Shown here piece after piece: positions 20,648 to 30,831 of a DNA stretch of 64,000 nucleotides. The stretch covers positions 26,796,197-26,860,196 of the forward strand of contig CM037877.1 of assembly GCA_021292165.1 (NCBI GenBank). Direction: 5' to 3'. Each line of letters begins with the position of its first letter. Positions within the stretch are counted from its first letter, which is position 1. Source of the stretch: Shinisaurus crocodilurus. Lineage: Eukaryota; Chordata; Lepidosauria; Squamata; Shinisauridae. A model generated the notes under the pieces. It worked only from the letters and a program-made list of their open reading frames with translations, was not told the origin of the DNA and did no database searches. The position numbers were made by a program, and so were the translations under genes.

Positions 20648-20902
20648 TTTGTTTTTTTTAAAAAAAAATATATTTATATCCCGCCTTTTTTCCTACAAGG
20701 AACCCAAGGCGGCTTACATACCGTAATCCTTCTCCTCTTCTCCAACTTATCCTCCCAACAACCCTATGAGTTAGGTTAGGCTGACCTGAGAGTCAGTGAC
20801 TGCCTCAAAGTCACCCAATGAGCTTCATGGCTGAGTGGGGACTAGAACTCGGATCTCCCAAGACCTGGTCGAACACTCTAACCACTATGCCACACTGACT
20901 CT
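20648..20902 (-). mobile_element. Sauria-type SINE, near full length
   Basis: Reverse copy with its A/T tail on the left, the 3' block and body in the middle, and the complete tRNA head on the right, ending with the reverse complement of AGTGTGGCATAGTGGTTAGA. It carries a small insertion near 20722 (ACCGTA) and a 6-bp insertion near 20784 (GACCTG), so it is an older copy. Confidence 0.9.
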
Positions 20903-20953
20903 CTGGTTAGACTAGATGATCTCCAAGGTCTTTTCGAACTCTCTGATTCTATA
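20903..20953 (+). mobile_element. CR1 LINE, last 50 bp
   Basis: GGTTAGACTAGATGATCTCC followed by TCTGATTCTAT is the terminal part of the CR1 3' untranslated region, including the start of the usual ATTCTATG repeat. Nothing upstream belongs to it; it directly abuts the Sauria SINE. Confidence 0.65.
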
Positions 20954-21876
20954 CAGAACTCATGGCTGTTTGTTCCCTGCCTTTCAGGTCCACGTCCACA
21001 CAAGGCAGCTTCCAACAACAGATTATAAAGACATACATGGGCAGAGCAATCCTACCCATGTGTGCGGGAGCTCTGTTGTCAGAGGCTCTGAAAAATTCAA
21101 AGCCCTGCCAAACTCATGCTAGTATGGCAGAAGGGGGAGGGGAGCATTATTTGTCATCCTTTCTTTTCCTGTTCCAGGGTTTTCCTTCTGTCCTTTCTTT
21201 TGAATGATTTCTCCCTTTGAAACTTATGAGAGGGAAATTATGTATGCCAGCTCCATGGCTGGCGTACATTTCCCTCCATGTTGGGGGCATGTCTGGGGAC
21301 CAGGTGGGTTCTGCCCCCTTTGGTCTCTACCAACGCTGGAGAGGCAAGGGCCACAGAGGGGTTGGGTTGCGAGGGAGCATTTGAGGTTCCATCTCCCCCT
21401 CCAAGGGCAGGCATCCTTCCCTGTCTTCGGAGAGGGGGAATCCATACTTATCCTGCTACAGCTCCTGTGTTTTCCTCCCAGGGACCTTAGGGTCGCAGCA
21501 GCCTAAAAATGCAAAATACAAATTAAAAAATTATGTTAACAGCAGACTTCAATATTCTCACTACAGATTTAAATTGGTTTGGTAGTCATTTCACCTTTCC
21601 AGGAAACCCAAGGAACTGTGGTTTTGTGGGAGGAATGGCAGTCTAGAGATGTCATCACCCTTACTAAACTAGAATTCTCTACAGCAGCAGCAGCAGCAGC
21701 ATTTGTATAGCCATGGCAATTAAAGCAGTATAATACAAATATAATCTTGTTATACTGTATAGATAATACACTGTGCAGCTGAACTATCATTTTAGAACCA
21801 TAGAAGAGCATTCTTTCTCTTTTCCACGCATTTCCATAGTGGTGCAATAATATGAAGACCTATGCAAAATCAAATC

Positions 21877-21907
<31 letters not shown>

Positions 21908-22117
21908 GATAAAATCTGTATCCTTTATATTTCTTATATTCTGGAATGATCTTTCAAACGGTTAGTCAAGAAAGGCTCTAAACAGCATATGCTTGAATGC
22001 AGTTATCCTACTCATTTGCAAACTGTTACCAAAAATCCTCTCTGTTCTTTGAGCAAGTTGGTTTTATTGTAACTTCTATTTTTCCTCCAAAAGGAGATGG
22101 ATTTTTCTCAAAACCTT
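20954..22117. other. Unassigned stretch with two microsatellites
   Basis: Contains (CAG)n at 21682-21701 and (ATA)n at 21873-21907. The GC-rich section at about 21060-21500 has open frames on both strands but no domain and no splice pattern. Otherwise nothing is recognised. Confidence 0.35.
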
Positions 22118-22240
22118 CTTTGCAATGTGGGGCATTTGGGGGGGGTAGCTGCTGGGGAGGAAAGAGCTAATACTCCCCTCTCCCAAGCTGTAACCCCCCC
22201 CCCCAAATAGTCCTTCCCACTGCAATCAGACTTTTAAGCC
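22118..22240 (+). repeat. Direct repeat, upstream copy (flanks an L2-like LINE)
   Basis: Shares with 23010-23128 a 120-bp block that includes GTGGGGCATTTGGGG, TAGCTGCTGGGGAG, AATACTCCCCTCTCCCAAGC and ACTGCAATCAGACTTTTAAG. Differences are mainly the lengths of the G and C runs. The right end overlaps the first arm of a small inverted repeat (CTGCAATCAGACTTTTAAGC / TTAAGCCTGATTGCAG). Confidence 0.8.
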
Positions 22241-22255
22241 TGATTGCAGTGGAGG

Positions 22256-22291
22256 AGGTGTGTCTGTGTCTGTGTCTGTGTCTGTGTGAGA
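22256..22291 (+). repeat. (TGTGTC)n microsatellite
   Basis: Five imperfect hexamer units of GTGTCT followed by GTGTGAGAGAG. Confidence 0.8.
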
Positions 22292-22386
22292 GAGTGAATG
22301 GGGTCTGGGCAGTGACACTGGGGCCGCACAACAGCAATGGGATGGCCTGGCTCACTTTGGGGTGTGGCCCCACCCATTGCTGGCAT

Positions 22387-23006
22387 GCAGCCTCCGCGCT
22401 CTACGCGGGGTTACCCTGGAAGACGGTTCGGAAGTTGCAGCTGGTACAGAATGCAGCAGCTCGCCTGGTTAAAGGTTGCCGCCTGCGTGATCACATCACT
22501 CCAGTGCTCAAAGAGTTGCACTGGCTACCAGTTGTTTGCCGAGCCGAATTCAAGGTGTTGGCGTTGACCTTTAAAACCCTGTACGGCTCCGGTCCAGTTT
22601 ATCTCAAGGAGCGCCTCCAGCAACATCAAGTAGGCCGCTCAACAAGATCTGCCACGGACGGCCTTCTCCCTGTCCCATCAGCCAGAGAAACCAGGCTGGT
22701 GGGGACTAGGAGGAGGGCCTTTTCTGTGGCAGCCCCCAATTTACGGAACTCTCCCCAGTGACCTCTGCCATGCCCCTTCCTTGGTTAGCTTCTGCCGGGC
22801 ATTAAAAATGTGGCTTTTCAGGCGGGAATATGGGGTGGGTTAGGATTTCTAAGTTTTGTACTGTTTTTAATTGTGTTTTATACTGTGTGTGTGTGTGTGT
22901 GTGTGTTCCCCCCCCCTTGTGTTTTATTGGACTGTACATCGCTCAGAGTGGCCGGATGTCTAGCCAGATGGGCGATTCATAAATATAATAAATAAATAAA
23001 TAAATG
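22387..23006 (+). mobile_element. L2-like LINE, C-terminal fragment and 3' end
   Basis: The forward frame (to about 22760) reads VRKLQLVQNAAARLVKG, then 'HITPVLKELHWLPV', 'FKTLYGSGPVYLKERL' and 'RRAFSVAAPNLRNS', the standard C-terminal region of L2/Rex-type reverse transcriptases, ending early. A 3' untranslated part with a (GT)n tract (about 22884-22906), CCGGATGTCTAGCCAGATGG and an (AAAT)n tail (to 23004) follows. About 600 bp remain of a multi-kilobase element. It sits between the two 120-bp direct repeats. Confidence 0.85.
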
Positions 23007-23009
23007 TGT

Positions 23010-23128
23010 CTTTGCAGTGTGGGGCATTTGGGGCGGGTAGCTGCTGGGGAGAAAGAGCTAATACTCCCCTCTCCCAAGCTGTAACCCCCCCCCAATAGTC
23101 CTTCCCACTGCAATCAGACTTTTAAGCC
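23010..23128 (+). repeat. Direct repeat, downstream copy
   Basis: Second copy of the 22118-22240 block. It starts immediately after the LINE tail. Confidence 0.8.
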
Positions 23129-23384
23129 CAGAACCAATCTGGCCCAAGGACTGAGAAAGGTTCTCCACCCCTGGGCTATTGCAGTCAAGCCCTGCTAAGA
23201 AGCTTCTTGGTGGCATCTGGTTGGTCAGTAATTGGAGTTCTTAGAATTTATTTGGGATTTATATACACCCTTCAAATATTTCCCCATGCTATGAGAAGGA
23301 TGCTCAACTAGATACATCTTTGGTCTGATCCATGAGTGGCCTTCTTATTATCCTATTTGGCATCCTAGACTGAGGGCTTGTTTG

Positions 23385-23790
23385 CACGACACGGGAACTG
23401 CAAGTCCCCTGCGGTTCCCGTGTCGTGTGCACGCCGACCGGGCAGGACACACACAAAGTGACCATGGTCGGTAGAGGGGTAAGCCCCTACCGTGTCTGGT
23501 CACCGTGCTATCTGAACAGCGGGTGGCCGTCCCACGGTGTCCCCACAGAGACGGCAGCCCAGAGCGGCCGGAGCGGCTGCCGCTCCAGTCTGTTTGGGCA
23601 AACGGCCCCTCTGGGCATCCCGGGGGCCCGACCCCTAGCGCCAGGAGGCCCGCACTGCGGTGCGGGGACTGTGGGGTCTGCCCACGCGCGCGGGGTGCCG
23701 GTCGTGTGTGGCGCCCCGCCGGACCCCGCGGACGGCCCCATGGTTCCTCCCCTGCCGGCAGCCTGGGTCGTGTGAACCGGCACGGAGACT
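23385..23790. mobile_element. GC-rich foldback sequence
   Basis: Starts with a hairpin (GCACGACACGGGAAC / GTTCCCGTGTCGTGTGC, within 23387-23432) and ends near GGGTCGTGTGAACCGG. The interior is very GC-rich with many CpGs and open frames on both strands. The CACGACACG core resembles the ends of the CTGGGTTCA foldback family, so I read it as a related GC-rich nonautonomous transposon, not a gene promoter. Confidence 0.45.
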
Positions 23791-24752
23791 TGGGACTTTA
23801 CCTCTCTGCTGGAGCTTTTACCGCCTCTTTGCACTTTTCCTCACATCATTTCCAATCCGGCCTGATCAAATGAATCGAGTGCCTAGATTATTCACTTTAG
23901 TCCTATCTTTCATCTCATGTCATTGAAAATGTTGCTTGAATTGACTTATGGCCTACTGCAGTTGTCAAGAATTAACTGGACATATGCTCCGATCCTAGCA
24001 ATTATCTTAAAGTAATTCCAATGTTTTTGCCAACTTAATCTCCAGTTTCAAAGCTATAGAAGACCTAGTGTCTTAGTGGAAGATGAACTGCATGCTGGGA
24101 CAGGAAATGTACAATTGGTTAAGATGCCTAGCTTTGAATTTATGTACCTACCTCTTTTATCATGAACAGACTTACTTTAATGTGAGTCTCTAGGTCCTTT
24201 GTTCCTTATTCTGTTCTCCAGTATTCGCTATTTATAAGCAGGCATCAGAGTCAATATTACTATCAGGAATGTTAAATGCACTACCTCATTAAATCACCCA
24301 ATTATAGTAATTATTAGAGAAAAATGGGAAGCAGCTGCTGTAGTACAATGATTTGGTTCCAAAACTAAAGACATCTAAAGATGGGCATAATAATACAGCA
24401 TTATTAATAACATGCTAAACTCTTCTTATTTCACAGGGATGGCAGGTTAGGAAAATGCAGGCACCTTTTGTGAGCTCCTTCTTCACCATAACAGTTAATG
24501 GAATAATAACCTCAGTGTTTTATTTGTGTGTGCATCAAAGAGCGGTGAGCTTTAAAATTCATTCACTTGGGTCTGATTGCTTTTTTGGGGGATGGAGGTC
24601 CTTTCCACACTAGCGCCATTTAGGGCTGACAAGGCATTGGCCTACCACAACCAGCTAGAAATAGGATTAAAACTGTAGTTCTATAATGTGCCTAATATCG
24701 AGCTATAACAGAGCGATCCTCTATTAAAATCCTGCAAGGCTTACCACCACAG
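23791..24752. other. Unassigned stretch, no gene seen
   Basis: AT-rich noncoding sequence without recognised repeat ends. About 24600-24680 shows CACACTAGCGCC-type text that might be an old DNA-transposon end. Confidence 0.3.
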
Positions 24753-24766
24753 ACATGATTCTAAGA

Positions 24767-25456
24767 TATGGGATAGACGGATTGTGAAAGTTATGTCAAC
24801 TAGGATAAAGGATAATTTCTATAAATTAATATGGAGATGGTACCTGATTCCAGTAAGGTTGGAGAGGATGTCAGGAAATAGGTACATATGCTCATATGTG
24901 GTGGAGTTGTAAAAATGTTCTGGAATTTTGGCGAGAGGTTTTCACAGAAATATCGGAAATTATTGGTATTAATCTAGAAGTCTGTCCTAAACTTGCTTTG
25001 TTATCAATAACCGATAAAGTCACTTGTGCCCAAAATACAAAGGAACTACCGGTAATTGTAAACTTGTTAACAGTAGCTAGGTTAATGATAGCGAGGAAAT
25101 GGAAAGTACAACATGTTTTTCTAATAACTGATTGGTATAAGGAAGTTTGGGATATAGCCCTAAATGACAAATTAACATGTAGTATCAAATGCAAAAAGGG
25201 ACAGTTAAAGAAGAATAATTTTATGGATGTATGGAATCAATTATTAGACTATGTATTGGGGAAGGGGATTATGCCTTGCCAGGATATGTTATATTTTTGG
25301 AATGTGGAATTTAATTGATTAAGGGGATGGATGTATATTAGTTGGTCCCTAGGCGGGTGGGGGGGTGCATCTTATGATTTATTTTAGTTGTATGTTTGTG
25401 TTTTATAGTTTTGTATGTAGTTTATAATAACTAAATAAAATTTATTTTAAAAAAAT
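24767..25456 (+). mobile_element. L1-like LINE, 5'-truncated, with 14-bp target duplication
   Basis: The perfect direct repeat ACATGATTCTAAGA occurs at 24753-24766 and 25457-25470. Inside, the first frame gives WRWYLIPVRLERM, then 'MWWSCKNVLEFWREVF' and 'VARLMIARKWK', the C-terminal L1 ORF2 region. The coding part ends at about 25318 and is followed by a 3' untranslated region with a G-rich run (25361-25372) and an AATAAAATTTATTTTAAAAAAA end. The insertion is about 690 bp. The long frame is intact at its C-terminus, which suggests a fairly young insertion, but it encodes no catalytic part. Confidence 0.9.
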
Positions 25457-25507
25457 ACATGATTCTAAGAATGTTTACTCAGAAGTAAGCCCTATTTGAT
25501 TCCTAAA

Positions 25508-25612
25508 TTTTATTTATTTATTTATTTATTTATCTATCACATTTATACCCCACCTTTTTTCCTGCAAGGAACTCAAGGCGGCTTACATAATCCTCCTTCT
25601 CCTCTCAATCTC
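25508..25612 (-). mobile_element. Sauria-type SINE, short 3' fragment
   Basis: The (TTTA)n tail and the reverse complement of TAAGCCGCCTTGAGTTCC are present. The match ends within 100 bp. Confidence 0.8.
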
Positions 25613-25673
25613 CCATCCCTTTTGAAATCAGCCATATAATTAGTCATTTCCTATTCCTTACAGGTCCTTAAAT

Positions 25674-26046
25674 CAGAGGTGGTGTTAGGGGGCGGCCCAC
25701 TAGGACTGGAGCCCCGAATCTTTCATTTGGAGCCCCGAATCTCTGGGAGGCCATCTGCCCCACCACCCTGCTGTCCATGGGCATTTGCTGAAATAAAGAT
25801 ACAGGGGCTCTGAAGGTCTCTGTTGCATCTGATCTCCCTGGATTAGCTGGCTTTTTGCCCACATGTGCTTCATATCCTGCTGCCCCCCCCCCCGGAATCT
25901 TTCTGCCTTAGAAGACAGAGTCCTTTAAACACATGCACGCACACACACTTCAGAGCATATGTAAATTAGCATATGGAAATTTGTGCTTTTTTTTTAATCC
26001 TGTGAGCCTGAGCCCCAGATCTTTTCAGTGCCTAGCACCACCCCTG
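25674..26046 (-). mobile_element. hAT-type nonautonomous element
   Basis: Reverse-oriented relative of 14074-14538. The ends are CAGAGGTGGTGTTAGGGGGC (left) and CTAGCACCACCCCTG (right). It contains TAAATTAGCATATGGAAATT and a CA-rich tract near 25930-25950. The neighbouring 8-mers do not match cleanly, so the flanking duplication has eroded. Confidence 0.7.
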
Positions 26047-26490
26047 TTAAAATGCTCATTTCCTTTTTTCCACCCAGAGCAATTCCACTCTTTGCTTGTT
26101 CACTTTTTATTTCTTATTTCATTAGTGTGGTGCAACTGTGTTTTAGTGGAACCCCTTCCCCTAAAAATATATATATATATATACAATATCTGTTCATTTA
26201 CGCATTAAGTGATTTTTTAAAAGCACAGATCTCCTTCTGTGGAAGAAGGGACATTGTAACAGGACATGGTAATGTGGGGTAAGGAATGCAGACAGGCAGT
26301 GTAACCACATCACCAACCTCCTTATAGACCACTTCTGCTGTCAGCTGCATTGTTAGCATGTTGCCAGTCCTCATTAATTCTACAATCACATTTAAAGTCA
26401 GGAAAAAAATAGTCACAATCCATTTTTTTTTAAAAAAGATGGCAGAACAATATGGAATGCAGTGGTTTGGCAGCTACTGCTGACTGGATT
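26047..26490. other. Unassigned stretch with an (AT)n run
   Basis: (AT)n lies at about 26166-26183. Nothing coding or repeat-like is otherwise recognised. Confidence 0.3.
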
Positions 26491-26499
26491 CTCTGTAAT

Positions 26500-26790
26500 A
26501 GTCAGTCAGGTGATCACTTGTGACCGAGTAAGATTGTCTTCCAGGATAAAAATTACAAAAAGGAGATTTTAAAAGGAGGAAAATTCTAAAGAAAATTGTG
26601 TAGACTCTAGCGATGGGTCCGTAAGTGACTGTGGAGGCCAATTCTAGATCCACACAGCTTCCCACAGTGAGGACACAGGTTACCAGATGGAAGATGGTCC
26701 TGTAAAGGATTCATTTGATGTGCTTTTCGCTTAGCGCGTTTCTCCCTTTCACCTTGCACTCGGGCTTCTTCAAAGTCCATAGAATAACTG
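26500..26790 (-). mobile_element. LINE 3' end, copy 2
   Basis: Same 3' region as at 11935-12250: GGTGATCACTTGTGACCGAG, then TTACAAAAAGGAGATTTTAA and CACAGCTTCCCACAGTGAGG in the same order. It ends (left side) in a short TCAG/GTCA repeat. This copy is shorter and retains only the last few codons of the C-terminal domain. Confidence 0.65.
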
Positions 26791-27069
26791 AGTGAATGAA
26801 TAATATGAGTTCTAGAGAAAACGGAAGCAAAGAAGGTGTCAATGCAACTGTGATCCCAAATGTTGAAATCAGAGATGGCGTTAAAACACTAAGACTCTTC
26901 CCTACACAATAAACTTACTTACCTGTCATGGCTTTATTTACCTGTCATGGCTTTTGTCAAGACCCCACTGGTATAAGGCCCTCAGACCGGATGAGACCTC
27001 ATCTTAAGAGGAGAAGTAAGATCCTGTGGCAGCCTGTGGCACATATGTGGACTCTGCAGGACAGTATTA

Positions 27070-28454
27070 AAGATGCGTAGTATGTGGCATAAAGTCAAGC
27101 AAACTGAGAGCCAGATTACTGAGAGAGGCTGTTTTAACCCTGGAGTGTGCAGTGAATATATGCAAGGCGGGGGAAGTAATTACAAAGTGATGGAGAAGGC
27201 TGGGAGGGCAGTAGAAGAAGAAATGAATTCCCTGCAGTCAAAATTTATTTCTACAACAGATAGAAGGTAGCCAGCCTTAGATTTAAAGGAGACCCCAGCG
27301 CTGACCAGAGCTCCAAACAGAAAGAAATGACACAGAGGTATGCATGCCTGCTATAAATCTGGCATCAGTCATACCATAAATGCCTGTTCTACATATGTAA
27401 AAGAATGCAAAAAATGTGGCAACTATAAGCGTTATGCTAAAGCATGTAACATGAGACACAGAGAGAAATTTCAAGGCATAGAGATGTTTATGCTGGCAGA
27501 AACATACAAAAACTTGCACAATTTCTTCATTGGTAGACTGAATTCCTACGCTCTAGTAGTTAAGTTGGATCTTCTTCTTCTTCTCATTAATAATGATGAA
27601 GCAGTGAATGTTAAAATCAGCACAAGTTAAGGCAGTGTCTTTAAAAGCTTATGAAGCTTTGCAAACCGAACCACTTCAGCATTCAAATACCAGATTAGTA
27701 ACAAACTCTGGGGAAAGACTGAAAGCGTTTGGTGAATGTAACCTGGACTGCAGGTATAAAGAAGAGATAATTCAGCTGCAATTTTAGATAGTAGATTTTG
27801 ATGTACAAGCTGTATTGGGGGCTGAACTGAACTTGGCCAAAACAACAGTTCTGAACAACAGGTGAAATTGGAGGGATAGTTTCAGCTCCTGAGAAATAGG
27901 GGCCATGATTTCAGTGGAGGTTGGCCCCTGAACCATTTATGATGGTTCAGGGAAAGAGGGCACTTCCCTTGGCAGTAGCGGCGGAGAAAAGTCTTTTTTA
28001 AAACCCTAAAAAAGAGTAAGAAGCAGAACTTGGTTTCTGCCTTTGCCCTTTAACTAGACTATAACAGTTTAACTTAACCCTTTACTGGGCAGTCAACTTA
28101 AAATACCCTCCCTGCAGAGTTGACATCCTCTTGTCACATATTCCAACAAGGTAATCAATTATAAAATAATTACAGTGTGTAGGTAAATGGACCTGCAGAA
28201 CTAATGAGTAATTCCCGCTGAATGGGTTTGTCAAGTAGAGGTAAGTATTGAGGATCAAATAAAGCTGATAACTTTTGTAATAGTTCTGGGGGAACCTAGG
28301 CCTAAAAACTCTATCAGCAATTGGGTCTCATTAAAAGAGTCCATAGGGTAGGGTAATAAATGCAAAAGACAAGCCAGATAAATTAAGAACGGAATACAAA
28401 ATAGAGTTAACAGAACATAATGATCTGGTCATCCATGCACCCAGAAAGGTCCCA
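27070..28454 (+). mobile_element. Gypsy LTR retrotransposon remnant, gag and protease region
   Basis: A gag-like zinc-knuckle pair is visible at about 27346-27470. The second reads CKKCGNYKRYAKAC, with the usual metal-binding His position replaced by Arg. Near 27790 the frame reads IVDFDVQAVLGAE, the segment that precedes the reverse transcriptase in many Gypsy elements. The last codons before 28454 belong to the Pro-rich leader of the reverse transcriptase and read directly into 29924, where the remnant resumes. Stops and shifts occur throughout. No LTR is recognised at either side. Confidence 0.7.
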
Positions 28455-29668
28455 TCTACTAAATAAATGTGAAAGTTTGTCCGTCCGTCCGTCCGTACGT
28501 CCGTACGTACGTACGTACATGTGTCTGCAGTGGCTTGCGTGCCTCGCATTGGCTCCTACACGGTTGGACAGATCCGCCCCAAACTTGGCACGCATACTCT
28601 CCATCACCCAAGGACAAAGACTGGTGGGTTCAAATCTCCGAAAAACCCTTGCCACACCTGTACGGCCCAAAATAGATTAGAGCCAATGGCGTCACTTGGA
28701 ATGTTTGCAGAGGCCAATCGGGAGCGGTTATGCAAATAGCTCCACCGACATATAGAATGTTGGTATGAACTGCCACCACGGGGACCAACATATAGAATGT
28801 TAATATGAACTGCAGCCGGGGCCTACATGGGGGGGGAGGGAGAAGCTGGAATTTCATTGTTGGGTAGTCCCGGGGGGGGGGGGGAAGCAGGGCTTTCATT
28901 GTGTGGTCACGGGGGAGGAGCAGGGAAATCAATGTTGTGTGGTCCCGGGGGAGCAGGGATTCCATTGTGTAGTCTCGGGGGGGGGGGGCGGCGGAGCAGG
29001 GATTTCATTGTTGCGTAGTACCGGGGGGGGGGAGCTGGGAATTCATTGTTGTGTAGTCCTGGGGGGGGGAAGCAGGGCTTTCATTGTGTGGTCACGGGGG
29101 AGGAGCAGGGAAATCAATGTTGTGTGGTCCCGGGGGAGCAGGGATTCCATTGTGTAGTCTCGGGGGGAGGGGCGGAGCAGGGATTTCATTGTGTGGTCCC
29201 AGTGGGGGGGGGCAGCAGGGATTTCATTGTGAAGTCCCAGGGTGGGTGGAAGCAGGGATTTCATTGTTGTGTAGTACCACAGGGTGGGGGGAGAGCAGGG
29301 AATTCATTGTTTTGTAGTCCCAAGGGAGCAGGGATTTCATTGTTGTGTAGTCATGGGGGGGATCAGGGATTTCATCGTGAAGTCCCGGCGGGGGGGGGAC
29401 ACACACACAGGGATTTCATTGTGTAGTCCCGGGGGAAACAGAACAGGGATTTCATTGTGTAGGCCAGGGGGGGGGGAGCAGGGATTTCATTGTGTAGGCC
29501 AGGGGGAGTGGGGAGAGCAGGGATTTCATTGTGCAGTCCCGGGGGAGCTGGGATTTCATTGTGTAATCCCGGAGGGAGCTGCGGACAGACAGCTACCTTA
29601 AGGAATTTCGAACAAATAGTGCCTATAGGAAAATGACAACCCGTGCAACGCTGGGTGAAAAAATCTAG
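28455..29668 (+). mobile_element. Nonautonomous Helitron carrying a minisatellite
   Basis: Begins TCTACTAAATAAATG after an A and ends CTAG before a T, the A|T insertion rule of Helitrons. A hairpin (ACCC...GGGT, 29639-29656) lies 8 nt upstream of CTAG. The first 60 bp contains the typical AAAGTTTGTCCGTCC run with a (GTCC/GTAC)n microsatellite (28478-28516). There is no Rep/helicase frame, so it depends on another copy. Its ends are confirmed because removing it leaves the Gypsy coding frame running without a break. Confidence 0.85.
28845..29580 (+). repeat. G-rich minisatellite inside the Helitron
   Basis: About 20 tandem units of 30-40 bp share the pattern GAGCAGGGATTTCATTGTGT followed by AGTCCCGGGGGG. 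Unit length varies mainly through the G run. A 95-bp block of units at about 28886 is repeated, almost without change, at about 29070, so a roughly 184-bp higher-order unit exists. The long open frames seen here on both strands are a result of the repeat and are not a gene. Confidence 0.9.
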
Positions 29669-29677
29669 TTAGCTATA

Positions 29678-29917
29678 TTTATTTATTTTATTTATTATAT
29701 TTATACCCCGCATTTTTCCCTGCAAGGAACCCAAGGCGGCTTACATAATCCTCCTCCACCACTCCTCCATTTTATCCTCACAACAACCCTGTGAGGTAGG
29801 TTAGGCTGAGAGTCAGTGACTGGCCCAAAGTCACCCAGTGAGCTTCATGGCCAAACGGGGACTAGAATCCGGATCTCCCGAGTCTCAGTCCAGCACTCTA
29901 ACCACTACGCCACACTG
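29678..29917 (-). mobile_element. Sauria-type SINE, near full length, in the Gypsy remnant
   Basis: Reverse copy with a long (TTTA)n tail at the left and a complete tRNA head (reverse complement of AGTGTGGCGTAGTGGTTAGA) at the right. GCTATA occurs on both sides (29672-29677 and 29918-29923), and both copies match the Gypsy sequence that it interrupts. It lies nine bases past the Helitron end. Confidence 0.9.
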
Positions 29918-29923
29918 GCTATA

Positions 29924-30080
29924 AAAGGAAGGCTCAAAAAAGAGCTAGACTGTATGGTGGCCTTAAAGATCATTGACAAGATTAGGGAACCCACTGAAAG
30001 GGTACATTCATTAGTCATCAAAAGGAAAAAAAAAAGGCGGAACCTTAAGACAATGTTTAGATTCAAAATAACCATGTAGC
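29924..30080 (+). mobile_element. Gypsy LTR retrotransposon remnant, reverse transcriptase start
   Basis: The forward frame reads KGRLKKELDCMVALKII and continues REPTERVHSLVIKRK, the conserved beginning of a Gypsy reverse transcriptase (the usual EPTxW...S.VVV). The frame degrades into A-rich sequence near 30030. The catalytic motif region is absent. This is the downstream half of the element at 27070-28454. Confidence 0.75.
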
Positions 30081-30828
30081 CACATGCTAATAAGGTTGAT
30101 CTGTAATTCAGAATGGCTTAATATGGGTTCACTGTGTTCAACAGGGCATGTTACCAGGTTTGCACAGTATGGCAGCCTAAATAAACAACCTGTTTAGCCC
30201 CTGCTTATCCCTACTATTTGGGTATTTTGCATCTCTAGGGCAGTTTGAAAGTCTCTTTTTTGTTCTGATTTTGCATGTCATTTGTGCCTTTCCCCACAAT
30301 GTTGTCATGCAAAGACCAGATATAACAAAGCCACAATCTATACTCGTCACAAAACATAGCTTCAAAGTAACTTGGTCTTCCTATTCTCTCTTTCTCCATC
30401 ATGATTATAAAATGTTTTGGTTATCTACAGATGAAACATTGCTAGATAGTAAGAACTTTTCATCATCATGAGAAAAGAAGATGGCAAGATGCCATCTCTG
30501 TGGTTTGAAAGTTATGAGCTAAGAAGACACGCTCAGCCTGTACACATGCATGTTATCCTGCAGAAAGGCTTTTTTCAACTAGATGCAGATGGCAAGGCAA
30601 AGAGAGAAAAAGATTAAAAAACCAGTTGCCAGGAAGCTTTTCTCTGTGCGGTAATTTATAGAAGACCATGCCTACACAGCAGAAGCACTGGTGCTGCACG
30701 AGTCAAGAACCAGCAGTTTTGTGAGAAGATCAGAGGGCTGAGGCGTGCATTATCCTTGTTGCAGAGAAAGAGGGATTCCAATAGTCAAATGATGTATTAG
30801 TTAATTCGGGTCAAGAATATTCTGTTAC
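30081..30828. other. Unassigned stretch, no gene seen
   Basis: May include badly decayed Gypsy pol, but I see no motif. No repeat ends recognised. Confidence 0.3.
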
Positions 30829-30831
30829 TAA

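Noticed and set aside
22249..22761. Single 170-codon protein starting in the (GTGTCT)n run
   Set aside because: Only the part from about 22400 has LINE similarity. The start is a read-through of microsatellite and flanking sequence.
23425..23926. Frames of 88 to 122 codons in a GC-rich region
   Set aside because: Open on several frames at once, without a domain. Best explained by base composition of a foldback sequence.
24896..25318. Host gene encoded by the 140-codon frame
   Set aside because: It is the L1 ORF2 C-terminus in an insertion with a 14-bp target duplication.
27346..27470. Host zinc-knuckle (CCHC) protein
   Set aside because: The order of gag knuckles, protease-side motif and reverse transcriptase leader identifies a Gypsy element. 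The second knuckle has lost its His and stops interrupt the region.
28845..29580. CRISPR-like array of direct repeats
   Set aside because: Units are contiguous, vary in length and have no unique spacers. The host is a vertebrate and the array lies inside a Helitron.
28827..29601. Gly-rich repetitive proteins read from the minisatellite
   Set aside because: Frames are open on both strands only because the repeat unit lacks stops. The array varies in G-run length, which shifts the frame.
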